Source: Massilimicrobiota sp. An134
GTDB lineage: Bacteria; Bacillota_I; Bacilli_A; Erysipelotrichales; Coprobacillaceae
DNA length: 47,657 bases
Direction of reading: 5' to 3'
Assembly: GCF_002160815.1 (NCBI RefSeq)
Contig: NZ_NFLH01000017.1
Coordinates: 1-47,657 of the forward strand
In this document: positions 35,243 through 44,619 of the stretch, in pieces
Numbering within the stretch: position 1 is the stretch's first letter
Layout of the letters: every line of letters begins with the position of its first letter
Notes under the pieces: generated by a model
What the model was told of the DNA's origin: nothing
Databases searched by the model: none
What the model saw: only the letters and a program-made list of their open reading frames with translations
Translations under genes and position numbers: made by a program

Positions 35243-36103
35243 ATGTATAACTTTCTAAAAAAACATCTTTTTTGTTTTCTATGTGTTTTGTTTGCATCAC
35301 TTATAATGTCTTTTAATATTAAAACTTTTGTCAATGCTGTTGGTCTCATTCCAAGCGGTTTTAATGGATTATCCTTATTGTTGCAAAGAACCTTTTATCA
35401 ATTCTTTGAAATTAATATTCCTTACTTTATTATCAATATATCTTTAAATGTATTTCCTGCTCTTATTGGCTTTTATTTTATAGGTAAAAAATTCACAGGC
35501 TATTCTATTTTAATGATCATTTTTAATTCTTTTCTTGTTGATATAATTCCAAGTACACCTATAACTTATGATTCATTACTTGTCTCTGTATTTGGAGGTA
35601 TTATGAATGGTATCGCTATTGTGATTGCTTTATATGGTGGTGCTTCTAGTGGTGGGACAGACTTTGTAGCCATCTATCTATCATATAAACTTAAAAAGCC
35701 ATCATGGAATTTCATTTTTATTTTTAATATGCTGATATTGATTATTGCTGGATTTCTATTTGGCTTTGAAGCTGCAATGTATTCTATTATTTTTCAATTT
35801 GTTTCGACTCAGATCATTGAAAAGTTTCACCAAAAGGATCATAAGATTACTCTTATTATCATTACACAAAAGCCTAATCTTTTAAGTCAAAAATTAATGG
35901 AACAAACACATCATGGCGTTACATTAATTCAAGGAGAAGGATGTTATTCACACGAACAAAAAACTATTTTATATACTGTCATAGGTGCTGATGAAGTTAG
36001 ACATGTCAGTCATCTATGTAAAAAACTTGATTCTTCTGTTTTTATCAACATTATTTGTTCAAAAGATATTAAAGGACAATTTTACCAGAAACCTTTAGAA
36101 TAA
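35243..36103 (+). CDS. YitT family membrane protein (with DUF2179)
   Basis: A 286-aa protein. It has five or six membrane helices (SLIMSFNIKTFVNAVGLIPS, then GFNGLSLLLQ), with YGGASSGGTDFVAIYLSYKL near residue 130, then a cytosolic DUF2179 tail (HHGVTLIQGEGCYSHEQKTI). Family function is not established. The ATG lies 1 nt past the TAA of the amidohydrolase gene, with no Shine-Dalgarno in view, so translation probably depends on re-initiation from the upstream gene. It is last in this run of genes. Confidence 0.87.
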   Translation: MYNFLKKHLFCFLCVLFASLIMSFNIKTFVNAVGLIPSGFNGLSLLLQRTFYQFFEINIPYFIINISLNVFPALIGFYFIGKKFTGYSILMIIFNSFLVDIIPSTPITYDSLLVSVFGGIMNGIAIVIALYGGASSGGTDFVAIYLSYKLKKPSWNFIFIFNMLILIIAGFLFGFEAAMYSIIFQFVSTQIIEKFHQKDHKITLIIITQKPNLLSQKLMEQTHHGVTLIQGEGCYSHEQKTILYTVIGADEVRHVSHLCKKLDSSVFINIICSKDIKGQFYQKPLE

Positions 36104-36141
36104 ATAATATAATGAATTATTGCTTTTAAGCCAAAAGAAAA

Positions 36142-36159
36142 AAGCTCATTTCTGAGCTT
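36142..36159 (-). terminator. Terminator of the small hypothetical gene
   Basis: On the minus strand, AAGCTCA pairs with TGAGCTT across GAAA and is followed by TTTTTCTTTT. It is poor in the + direction. Confidence 0.75.
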
Positions 36160-36165
36160 AATATC

Positions 36166-36429
36166 CTACTTAATTTCACGCATTATATAGTTTTCTAATA
36201 TTGGCTTAAATCGGTTGGAAACCTCTAGGTTGGTTTCTTTACTAATCTCTACCAATAACAAAGGATGATAATCTTCATCAATTACAGCATGTGGATTATC
36301 TTTAATAATTTTTAAAATGACTTTAAGATTTTGATCATCAATGTCAGTTTTATTAGAAGTACACATTTGCTTGATTCTTTTTAAAGTCAATTTCTGTAAA
36401 TGATGATTAATATCAAAAAGACTAAACAT
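36166..36429 (-). CDS. Small hypothetical protein, 87 aa
   Basis: Predicted soluble and helical. Reading from ATG 36429 (MFSLFDINHHLQ), with AGGAGG 9 nt upstream; a TTG 9 nt earlier is less likely. The arrangement (an early helix with LTLKRIKQM, NLKVILKIIKDNPHAVIDEDYH, then LLLVEISKETN followed by VSNRFKPIL) is faintly like the DUF2624/YqfT group of small Firmicute proteins, but that is only an impression. It has its own terminator and is surrounded by unrelated genes. Function unknown. Confidence 0.7.
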   Translation of the reverse strand: MFSLFDINHHLQKLTLKRIKQMCTSNKTDIDDQNLKVILKIIKDNPHAVIDEDYHPLLLVEISKETNLEVSNRFKPILENYIMREIK

Positions 36430-36521
36430 ATAAACCAACCTCCTTTTCTATTACTATCATTATAATACTTTCAAAATCAAATACCAAATATTTATCGTTA
36501 AAAACCCTTTCATATTATGAA

Positions 36522-36545
36522 AATAAGCACTACAGAGTGCTTATT
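36522..36545 (-). terminator. Terminator of the TIGR04076-like gene
   Basis: A 10-bp perfect stem, AATAAGCACT / AGTGCTTATT, loop ACAG, T-rich on the minus side. The stop TAA is inside the stem. Confidence 0.8.
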
Positions 36546-36873
36546 CATCTATTCTTTCTATTTTAAAAATGACTGGTCTAGTCCCATCATTACAACAGGC
36601 AATCATTTCATTTTCATGTCTCATCCAATCTTTCATAATAGAACCACCCTGAAGTCCAGCATAAATATAACGACTGACACAATCCCATGCTTCACTACAA
36701 AATTTGCCATCTAGCATATGCCAGAAATCATCTTTTCCATTTCCCTTTTCAATGATAAATTCTTGTCCAACTTCAAACATTGGACATAGTCCTACATCTG
36801 GATCCATACAATATTTCTTCTGTAATTCTGGATAACATTTCTTATCAATAACTGTCACTTTAACTTTTGCCAT
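36541..36873 (-). CDS. TIGR04076 family protein
   Basis: A small (110 aa) cysteine-rich cytosolic protein: VKVTVIDKKCYPELQKKYC, then CPMFEVGQEFII, FCSEAWDCVSRYIYAGLQGG, and a closing IACCNDGTRPVIFKIERI. This matches the TIGR04076 family, of unknown function, common in anaerobes; the conserved cysteines may bind metal. The start may be the ATG at 36873 or a GTG 6 nt earlier (36879); AAAGGAG is about 10 and 4 nt away respectively, so neither is ideal. It is located just downstream of a GH1 gene but has its own ribosome site and terminator. Confidence 0.8.
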   Translation of the reverse strand: MAKVKVTVIDKKCYPELQKKYCMDPDVGLCPMFEVGQEFIIEKGNGKDDFWHMLDGKFCSEAWDCVSRYIYAGLQGGSIMKDWMRHENEMIACCNDGTRPVIFKIERIDE

Positions 36874-36893
36874 TTTCACACATCTCCTTTATC

Positions 36894-38697
<1,804 letters not shown>

Positions 38698-38725
38698 TTT
38701 GATTCCTCCTTCTTTTGATAGTTCC

Positions 38726-38754
38726 ACTATAAAGTCTTTCATTTTTAAATACAA
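38726..38754 (-). promoter_or_regulatory. Promoter of the EIIB-GH1 pair
   Basis: On the minus strand, TTGTAT (38754-38749), a 17-nt spacer and TATAGT (38731-38726), 29 nt before the EIIB start. A second TTGACA lies further upstream. Confidence 0.55.
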
Positions 38755-38809
38755 GACCTGTCCATGATCGAGGAACATTGTCAACCAATTTCATTAAATA
38801 AACATAAAA

Positions 38810-38832
38810 AATCTGCAACAATGTTACAGATT
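38810..38832 (-). terminator. Terminator of the RpiR gene
   Basis: On the minus strand, AATCTGTAA pairs with TTGCAGATT (one wobble), loop CATTG, followed by TTTTTT. The RpiR stop codon lies inside the stem. Confidence 0.8.
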
Positions 38833-39660
38833 CTTAAAAAAGATTTGATCATAAAGTTGTTCGTATTTTTTTGTTTTTTCATAAGACATAGAATATAAAA
38901 GACTATAAATCAAATCAAAAATATATTTTAAAGATGTATAAAAAACCCACTCTTGAATACTGGATGATTGTGGATCAAAAGGTGTATGAATCGTATATGT
39001 TGCATTTTGGGATAAACGATTTTGATTTTGTCCTGTAAAAACGATAAATGGAATATGTCTGCGTAATAAAGTTTGACTTAAATCAATGAGATAAGGATTT
39101 CGAGAATGCTTACTCACAATCATAATCACATGATTATTTTTTATGTTTAAAGCATGATTAATCTGTAAATCTGTATCTTTATAAACTTGAACAAAGATAC
39201 CAAGACGACTGAAAATATGCGCAGCATAATAACAAATCGTTGAATTTGTATCATTAGCATAAATATCAACATATTTTTGTGATTCAATAGATGAAACAAT
39301 ATCCTGTAAATCCTTTTGATTTAAAGAATCTTTCGTTTTTTGAATCGTATCATTTTCTAATTGGCTTACTTTCTGTGAAATAGAAAGTATATCTTCACCA
39401 GAAAAGATATCATAATTATCTAAGTTCATATTTTTCAACATCAAAACGATATGATATTTAAAATCACTATAATTTTTATATCCTATTTTTTTAATAAAAC
39501 GAATGATTGTTGTTGCACTGGTATAAGTTTTTTTGGCGAGTTCTCTTGATGAAAGCTGTGGAATTTCTTCTAAATGTTCCAGCAGATATGTGACAATGAC
39601 CTGATCATTTTCACTTAAATGATAGTTTTCATTTAATCGATCTAGAATACGTTGACTCAT
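38824..39660 (-). CDS. RpiR/MurR family regulator
   Basis: A 278-aa protein. The HTH_6 domain (NENYHLSENDQVIVTYLLEH, then SSRELAKKTYTSATTIIRFIKKIGY) is followed by a SIS domain at about 110-250 (YVDIYANDTNSTICYYAAHI and VIMIVSKHSRNPYLIDLS). It probably controls the EIIB/GH1 genes just downstream in response to a phosphosugar. It starts at the ATGA overlap with the stop of the HAD-DUF4177 gene, so it is in that operon and translationally coupled. It is only distantly like the RpiR at 27496. Confidence 0.9.
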   Translation of the reverse strand: MSQRILDRLNENYHLSENDQVIVTYLLEHLEEIPQLSSRELAKKTYTSATTIIRFIKKIGYKNYSDFKYHIVLMLKNMNLDNYDIFSGEDILSISQKVSQLENDTIQKTKDSLNQKDLQDIVSSIESQKYVDIYANDTNSTICYYAAHIFSRLGIFVQVYKDTDLQINHALNIKNNHVIMIVSKHSRNPYLIDLSQTLLRRHIPFIVFTGQNQNRLSQNATYTIHTPFDPQSSSIQEWVFYTSLKYIFDLIYSLLYSMSYEKTKKYEQLYDQIFFKNL

Positions 39661-40667
39661 GCTGTCTCCTCTTTTTCAAAAATAAGAGAAATTGTTTCAA
39701 CATCTCCTGTTGATCTCGTTATGATTGGAACATACCCCAGATAAGTCCAGCCATCCAAGATACGTTGCTTAACTTTTTCTTCAATGCCTTCAAACTGATA
39801 TTTACTTCCTTTTATTCCACCAAATCCAACTGTAACGGATTGCATACGTTCAAATTCTACTTTCTTCATTTTTCCCTCAGTTTCTTCTAAAATATCATGA
39901 ATCTTCTTGAGCACAGCTTGCTCATCATTTGATCCAATGACCTCATAAGCAATATTTTTAATAGGTTCTACTGCATTTGACATAGCATAAGCATATTTGA
40001 CTTCCTGCAACATTTCATAATCGTTCATTTGATCTCCAAAGGCTGCACATTCATCTGGATTAATCTGGTATGTATCTTGTAAAAATTTGATACCTACCCC
40101 TTTATGCATGTGCTGATTTTGAATATCCATCCATTCATTTCCTGATGTGACAATCTTAACGCCATCTGGTAACTGTTGACGAATCTCATCTAATAAATCC
40201 TGAATATGCTGTTCTTTATCATAGATGGCAATCTTCATAATATCATCATGAATCTCATCATAAGAATCTATAAATGAATAAGCACAATAATATTTTTTGA
40301 CTTCATTTTTATATGCAAAATAATCTTTTAAAATATAAGCACCTTTTCTCCCACATAAAATGATAAAAATACGTTGATATTGTGATAAAATATGTACCAT
40401 TTCTTTCACTTTTTGATATGAAATCACATCGCAATGCAATTCTGTTGTTCCTTTCGCAATGTAACTTCCATTTTCAGCAATAAAATACATCTGATCACTA
40501 AGAGGTAAAAATTTTTGATATAAGCGATAATATTGATTCCCACTCGCTATAACAAACTTTATATTTTTCTCTTTCATTTGATAAGACAAATCTATAAAAG
40601 ATTTATCAAACTTTTTTTGTGAATCTAAAAAAGTGCCATCCATATCCGTCGCAATTAATCGAATCAT
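39657..40667 (-). CDS. Cof-type HAD phosphatase fused to a DUF4177-like domain
   Basis: A 336-aa protein. Residues 1-260 or so are a HAD-IIB phosphatase (IATDMDGTFLDSQKKF; IASGNQYYRL; AAFGDQMNDYEMLQEV). The last 70 residues (KKVEFERMQSVTVGFGGIKG, then WTYLGYVPIITRSTGD) look like a separate DUF4177 domain, unusual for Cof proteins, which normally stop at about 265-280 aa. An in-frame ATG at 39869 with GAGGG upstream could also give the small domain alone. AGGGGAGGAAGA supports the start at 40667. It leads an operon with RpiR, suggesting its substrate is the sugar phosphate of this cluster. Confidence 0.85.
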   Translation of the reverse strand: MIRLIATDMDGTFLDSQKKFDKSFIDLSYQMKEKNIKFVIASGNQYYRLYQKFLPLSDQMYFIAENGSYIAKGTTELHCDVISYQKVKEMVHILSQYQRIFIILCGRKGAYILKDYFAYKNEVKKYYCAYSFIDSYDEIHDDIMKIAIYDKEQHIQDLLDEIRQQLPDGVKIVTSGNEWMDIQNQHMHKGVGIKFLQDTYQINPDECAAFGDQMNDYEMLQEVKYAYAMSNAVEPIKNIAYEVIGSNDEQAVLKKIHDILEETEGKMKKVEFERMQSVTVGFGGIKGSKYQFEGIEEKVKQRILDGWTYLGYVPIITRSTGDVETISLIFEKEETA

Positions 40668-40739
40668 TTGTCTTCCTCCCCTTATATGCTTTATTATAAA
40701 GAAATTCAAGTCTTGTTTCTAGTCTATAACAAAAAAAAG

Positions 40740-40757
40740 CACATCTATAAAGATGCG
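40740..40757 (-). terminator. Terminator of the thiol peroxidase gene
   Basis: On the minus strand, CGCATCT pairs with AGATGTG (one wobble) across TTAT and is followed by CTTTTTTTGTT. It overlaps the last codons of the gene. Confidence 0.7.
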
Positions 40758-41209
40758 TTTAAAACTTCTAACATATCATTTGGATTTTGAGCTGCTTTGA
40801 CTTTTGTATATGCCTTTTCAATAATCCCTTCTTCATTAATCAAGTATGTTGTTCTAACAACTCCCATAACCTTTTTACCATACATATTTTTTTCTTTCCA
40901 TACATCATAAGCTTGTATAGCTACCAAATCTGGATCTGATAACAATGTAAATGGTAACTGATATTTTTCTTCAAACTTTTTATGAGATTTGACACTGTCT
41001 TTACTGACACCTAAAATAACAGCTCCTTTTTTGACAAAATCAGGATATAATTGCGCAAATCCACAAGCCTGTTTTGTACATCCAGGTGTATTATCTTTTG
41101 GATAAAAATATAAAATAACCTTCTGTCCTCGATATTGACTTAATGATATTTCTTCACCATTTTGATTTAATAAAGTAAAATCTGGGGCCATTGTTCCAAC
41201 TTCTAACAT
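40745..41209 (-). CDS. bcp: Thioredoxin-dependent thiol peroxidase (BCP/PrxQ)
   Basis: A 154-aa peroxiredoxin. MLEVGTMAPDFTLLNQNGEE opens the fold, and the peroxidatic Cys is in PKDNTPGCTKQACGF, with a second Cys five residues later, the atypical 2-Cys arrangement of PrxQ/BCP. It reduces H2O2 and alkyl peroxides using thioredoxin. The start at 41209 has GGAGTGAAGGAAAG upstream; the reading frame extends 17 codons further without a better site. It is adjacent to the SRAP gene, 60 nt upstream on the same strand. It is the second thiol peroxidase in the window besides the GPx. Confidence 0.92.
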   Translation of the reverse strand: MLEVGTMAPDFTLLNQNGEEISLSQYRGQKVILYFYPKDNTPGCTKQACGFAQLYPDFVKKGAVILGVSKDSVKSHKKFEEKYQLPFTLLSDPDLVAIQAYDVWKEKNMYGKKVMGVVRTTYLINEEGIIEKAYTKVKAAQNPNDMLEVLNASL

Positions 41210-41269
41210 CTTTCCTTCACTCCTTTGTTTCATCATAATACCTCTGCTATGAAAATGCAATCCATTTGC

Positions 41270-41821
41270 TTAAAATAAAGATTGCTGTAAGATGCCTGAT
41301 ACAATATGAAAAGGTATTTCACACTGAAGATATTTTTGATAGCTTTGTTGATCAAACCAACTATTGATCTGATAAGGTGATAACATAACTGGCATTCGCG
41401 AATGAACAGGTTGCATCACATCATTAGCCTCTTTTGTTATAATAACAAATTCTCCTTGTTTATTATAACAGCCTGCCATCAATAAAATATCTTCCATTGG
41501 TTCAAAAGATATCTGATGTTTATGAATATCCCACTCATAAAATCCTTTCGCTATAATAAGACAACGACGATTTTGAATATCTTCTCGAAATAATGTCTTA
41601 TCTAAAATCGTTTCACTACGGGCATTAATAATCAGTTTTGAATTGATTGTATAACCCCATTGCATCATTTTTATCTGACAATGATTTCCTTCTTGAATGA
41701 TGACTGGCAACATCTGATGAGGCCTACAATCTCCTGTCACTTGTAATGATGAAGCAACATCCATCTCCATATCTTTTAAAACTTCATATATCCTTTTGAT
41801 TAAATAATATCTTCCACACAT
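41270..41821 (-). CDS. SRAP / SOS-response-associated peptidase family (HMCES/YedK-like)
   Basis: A 183-aa protein, a little short for the family. The mature N-terminus is MCGRYYLIKR, where C2 forms the thiazolidine link with abasic sites in single-stranded DNA. Other conserved pieces are MMQWGYTIN, LIINARSETIL, RRCLIIAKGFYEW and PVHSRMPVML (the catalytic His). All key residues appear present. It protects abasic sites by covalent crosslink. A possible promoter is visible upstream but no LexA box was recognised. Confidence 0.9.
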   Translation of the reverse strand: MCGRYYLIKRIYEVLKDMEMDVASSLQVTGDCRPHQMLPVIIQEGNHCQIKMMQWGYTINSKLIINARSETILDKTLFREDIQNRRCLIIAKGFYEWDIHKHQISFEPMEDILLMAGCYNKQGEFVIITKEANDVMQPVHSRMPVMLSPYQINSWFDQQSYQKYLQCEIPFHIVSGILQQSLF

Positions 41822-41910
41822 ATTTTTATCTCCAATCTTTTTTTATTATAGCATAGATTCTAGAGTTTTCCTGTATTCTATGAGATAATAGAAGAAAGGA
41901 TGGTGTCCAA

Positions 41911-42492
41911 ATGAGTGAAACTTATAGTAAAAATTATTTTGAAAAATATGCTGCCTTAACATTAGCTACTTTCTTTGATATTGATGAAAAAGACATCTTA
42001 TTATCAGATCGTCCTGATTTGCGTATTCCTCTTTATCATCATGGCATAGAAGTCACTCAGGCTTTAACACCTGAAGAAGCGGTTGCTGATATGAAAAAAC
42101 CTTTATATAAAACATTGGATATGACACCCTTTGATCATGATGATCAAAACATTTCTTTTGTTTTTGAAAAAATAGATGATGCTATTGAACGTAAACTTAT
42201 CAAGTGTAAAAAGTATGAAAGATATTTGCATAATGGACTTTATATTTTTTCTCACTGTCATAATTTATCTCAAGAAAACTTGAAAACATTTTTAATCCAA
42301 AAAGATGTTCCTCATGATTTCTATCATTATCTTTTTATCAATTGTGTCACAAAACTTTATTGTTTTGATATTCAAAAACAGACAATCCATTCATTATCTT
42401 TTCGTCGTAATGAACTCATCAAGATGAATATACAATCTTTACTCTATGAAAAAACTTGTCATAAAAAGAGAAGAAAAATTATTATTCCTTAG
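41911..42492 (+). CDS. Hypothetical protein with PD-(D/E)xK-like motif
   Basis: A 193-aa soluble protein of unrecognised family. It opens YFEKYAALTLATFFDID and then has DRPDLRIPLYHHGIEVTQAL, a PD-x-n-ExT pattern seen in some PD-(D/E)xK nuclease-fold proteins, with Thr for the usual Lys. The rest (FVFEKIDDAIERKLIKCKKY; DFYHYLFINCVTKLYCFD) is mixed helix and strand. The following kinase-like gene starts 8 nt after its stop, with its ribosome site overlapping this gene's stop, so the pair is an operon. Function unknown; a nuclease-fold reading is an inference. Confidence 0.7.
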   Translation: MSETYSKNYFEKYAALTLATFFDIDEKDILLSDRPDLRIPLYHHGIEVTQALTPEEAVADMKKPLYKTLDMTPFDHDDQNISFVFEKIDDAIERKLIKCKKYERYLHNGLYIFSHCHNLSQENLKTFLIQKDVPHDFYHYLFINCVTKLYCFDIQKQTIHSLSFRRNELIKMNIQSLLYEKTCHKKRRKIIIP

Positions 42493-42500
42493 GAGGACTT

Positions 42501-43235
42501 ATGAAAACTTATGAACTTAATGTCAATGGACATCTTATAAAGGCTCAATTTGATGAACAGAATATTCAAAATATATTTATTCCTTTATTGAAAAAATGGA
42601 CACAAATGCAAAAAGAAAAGAATCAAAGATTATTGATTCTTTTAGCTGCTCCGCCTGGAACTGGAAAAACAACACTTTCACTATTTCTTGAATATTTATC
42701 ACAAAATATTTCTAATGTGACACCTTTACAGGCTTTAGGCATGGATGGCTTTCATCGTTATCAGGATTATTTGGATACGCATTATATCATTAAAGATCAA
42801 CAAAAAATATGCATGAAAGATGTCAAAGGTTGTCCAGAAACTTTTGATGTGGATAGATTCATTAATAAGATAAAAGATATGCAAACAAATGATATTGATT
42901 TTCCTATATATGACAGAGTTTTGCATAATCCTGTTGAAGATCAAATTCATATCTGTCAAAAAATAGTTCTTTTAGAAGGTAATTACTTATTGCTCAATGA
43001 AGAGAAATGGAAAGATATTCACACTTTATTTGACGATTCTCTTTTTATTGAAGCTCCTATTCAAGAGCTAAAGAAACGCTTGATTCAACGTAAAATGATG
43101 GGTGGTATTCCTTATCATTTAGCCAAACAATTCTATGAAAACTCTGATGGCATCAATGTCAAAAGAGTCCTTGATCATTCTTTACCGGCACATATTCATT
43201 TATATGAAAATCATCATATTTATACACAGAAGTAG
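42501..43235 (+). CDS. Uridine-kinase-like P-loop kinase
   Basis: A 244-aa protein. The P-loop is LLAAPPGTGKTTLSLFLEYL (about 50-63), then MDGFHRYQDYLD, the catalytic Asp/lid region with YDRVLHNPVED, and VLLEGNYLLLNEEKW, followed by an Arg-rich lid (KKRLIQRKMMGGIP). This is the phosphoribulokinase/uridine kinase-like nucleoside-or-sugar kinase family, like E. coli YggC/FrcK-type proteins. The substrate (sugar or nucleoside) is unassigned. TTAGGAGGACTT overlaps the stop of the upstream gene. Confidence 0.85.
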   Translation: MKTYELNVNGHLIKAQFDEQNIQNIFIPLLKKWTQMQKEKNQRLLILLAAPPGTGKTTLSLFLEYLSQNISNVTPLQALGMDGFHRYQDYLDTHYIIKDQQKICMKDVKGCPETFDVDRFINKIKDMQTNDIDFPIYDRVLHNPVEDQIHICQKIVLLEGNYLLLNEEKWKDIHTLFDDSLFIEAPIQELKKRLIQRKMMGGIPYHLAKQFYENSDGINVKRVLDHSLPAHIHLYENHHIYTQK

Positions 43236-43249
43236 TATTTCTGTGTTTT
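43224..43249 (+). terminator. Terminator after the kinase gene
   Basis: ACACAGAA pairs with TTCTGTGT across GTAGTAT and is followed by TTTT. The kinase TAG stop is in the loop. Confidence 0.75.
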
Positions 43250-43656
43250 TAATTTCTTTTTTCTAAATAAATATTGATAAACAGTGTCCCTAAAAATATA
43301 AAGACTAATATTCCAATCAATGTTAAAGATATAATCAGCAATGTGCCAATACCAAATAACGCATAACTCATTAAAAAAATAAAAACCATTATAAATAAAA
43401 TATAATTCATTATTCTTAAAAGAAGATGACTTGTTTTCATGATAATGAAATCATCTCTTTCATCATTATATATCTTCAATTCTTCAAAGATGCTTGTAGA
43501 AAATGCCTGATAATATTGTATCATTGCATAAAATATACCTACTAGCATGGTTATGAAATAACGATATTCATTAGTCTTCATATAAATAATGAAGGCAACA
43601 AAAGATAATAGCGTCATGATAATAGCTATGAAAAAATTTCTTTTATTTTTGATCAT
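43249..43656 (-). CDS. Small membrane protein coupled to XRE regulator
   Basis: A 135-aa protein with four hydrophobic segments (about 8-25, 32-50, 85-103, 108-128) and a central cytosolic stretch, EELKIYNDERDDFIIMKTSH. The NDERD element and size are like the DUF2178-type small membrane proteins often found behind an XRE repressor. The start overlaps the XRE stop by 14 nt, so the two are translationally coupled. Its role is unknown; the pairing suggests the membrane protein senses something for, or is controlled by, the regulator. Confidence 0.78.
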   Translation of the reverse strand: MIKNKRNFFIAIIMTLLSFVAFIIYMKTNEYRYFITMLVGIFYAMIQYYQAFSTSIFEELKIYNDERDDFIIMKTSHLLLRIMNYILFIMVFIFLMSYALFGIGTLLIISLTLIGILVFIFLGTLFINIYLEKRN

Positions 43657-43870
43657 GAGATTCTTCCTCCTTTAAATTATCTTCTAAACAACATAATTCT
43701 TCAATGGAAACATGAAAGACTTGAGAAAGACGATATGCCAGCATAAGTGATGGGTTATATTGTCCTTTTTCAATGGAAATAATGGTTCTATTGGAAACAT
43801 GAACCATCTTTGCTAACTGCTGTTGTGTCATTCCCTTTTGAAGTCTAAATTCTTTAACTCTTGTTTTCAT
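43643..43870 (-). CDS. XRE family transcriptional regulator
   Basis: A 75-aa protein, essentially one HTH_3 domain: KTRVKEFRLQKGMTQQQLAK, then VHVSNRTIISIEKGQYNPSL and RLSQVFHVSIEELCCLED. The start at 43870 has TGGAGGTGCTT upstream; a TTG 12 nt earlier would overlap the operator. It is a DNA-binding repressor of its own operon: two identical 20-bp palindromes flank its promoter. It precedes and overlaps the small membrane protein gene. Confidence 0.93.
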   Translation of the reverse strand: MKTRVKEFRLQKGMTQQQLAKMVHVSNRTIISIEKGQYNPSLMLAYRLSQVFHVSIEELCCLEDNLKEEESHDQK

Positions 43871-43881
43871 AAGCACCTCCA

Positions 43882-43901
43882 ATATGAAGTTTACTTCATA
43901 T
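43882..43901. promoter_or_regulatory. XRE operator 1 (promoter-proximal)
   Basis: ATATGAAGTTTACTTCATAT, a palindrome with 9-bp arms around TT. It sits just downstream of the -10 box and upstream of the XRE ribosome site. It is identical to operator 2, 56 bp away. Confidence 0.8.
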
Positions 43902-43903
43902 AT

Positions 43904-43932
43904 ATTATATATTCTTATTTATAATTATACAA
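43904..43932 (-). promoter_or_regulatory. Promoter of the XRE operon
   Basis: On the minus strand, TTGTAT (43932-43927), exactly 17 nt, and TATAAT (43909-43904). It lies entirely between the two operators. Confidence 0.75.
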
Positions 43933-43937
43933 TAGAA

Positions 43938-43957
43938 ATATGAAGTTTACTTCATAT
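43938..43957. promoter_or_regulatory. XRE operator 2 (upstream of -35)
   Basis: A second exact copy of the 20-bp palindrome, immediately upstream of the -35 box. Two protein dimers here would clamp the promoter between them. Confidence 0.8.
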
Positions 43958-43970
43958 TTAAAATATATAT

Positions 43971-43996
43971 AAAAAGAAAGTCTAACCTTTCTTTTT
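43971..43996 (-). terminator. Terminator of the GNAT gene
   Basis: A 10-bp stem, AAAAAGAAAG / CTTTCTTTTT, with loop TCTAAC, on the minus strand. It overlaps the last codons of the acetyltransferase gene. Confidence 0.75.
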
Positions 43997-44545
43997 ATAC
44001 TCATCTTTTAAAATGGAATAATAACATGCATCTACAATCCCTTGATTATTCCAGTCACTATGTCTCAAAGTTCCTTCATATGTCATTCCACATTTCAACA
44101 TAACTTGTCCAGAATGTGGATTTAAAGGATCATGATGAGATTGAATACATTCAAAGCCTACTTCATTGAAAAGAAAATCAATGACTCTATCCAGAACCTC
44201 ACTCATGACTCCCTGATGCCAATATTGGCGTGAAAGACAATATCCAATAACAGCTAAATGAGTTTTCTCATTCACTTCTACAACTGATATATTGCCAACA
44301 GGTAAATGGTCATAATCCTTGATAATAATAGCCCAATTATAATAATTCAAATTCTGATATTGTTTAATCCAATCGTCTAAAATCTGTTGTGTGACTTGAA
44401 TATTCTGATGTGGTTTCCAAGTTAAAAAATGTGTCACTTCTTCATCACTTGCCCAACGTTCAAACATGGCTTTGGCATCATCTTTTTGAAACGGACGTAA
44501 AATAAAACGCTGACTCTCTAATCGCTTTGTTCCTTGATGTAACAT
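43982..44545 (-). CDS. GNAT N-acetyltransferase (RimJ/RimL-like)
   Basis: A 187-aa GNAT protein. RLESQRFILRPFQKDDAKAM is the RimJ/RimL-type opening; the middle strands (AIIIKDYDHLPVGNISVVEV), the acetyl-CoA region (GYCLSRQYWHQGVMSEVLDRVI) and HDPLNPHSGQVMLKCGMTYEG complete the fold. It would acetylate a protein N-terminus, ribosomal protein or small amine. AAGGAGGTATCAT precedes the ATG. It diverges from a second, unrelated GNAT gene across 74 bp. Confidence 0.88.
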   Translation of the reverse strand: MLHQGTKRLESQRFILRPFQKDDAKAMFERWASDEEVTHFLTWKPHQNIQVTQQILDDWIKQYQNLNYYNWAIIIKDYDHLPVGNISVVEVNEKTHLAVIGYCLSRQYWHQGVMSEVLDRVIDFLFNEVGFECIQSHHDPLNPHSGQVMLKCGMTYEGTLRHSDWNNQGIVDACYYSILKDEYKKKG

Positions 44546-44619
44546 ATGATACCTCCTTGATTTTTATTAATAATCATAATATCATATTGACAAATAGAAA
44601 TAAAGATTGGAGGATTTTT

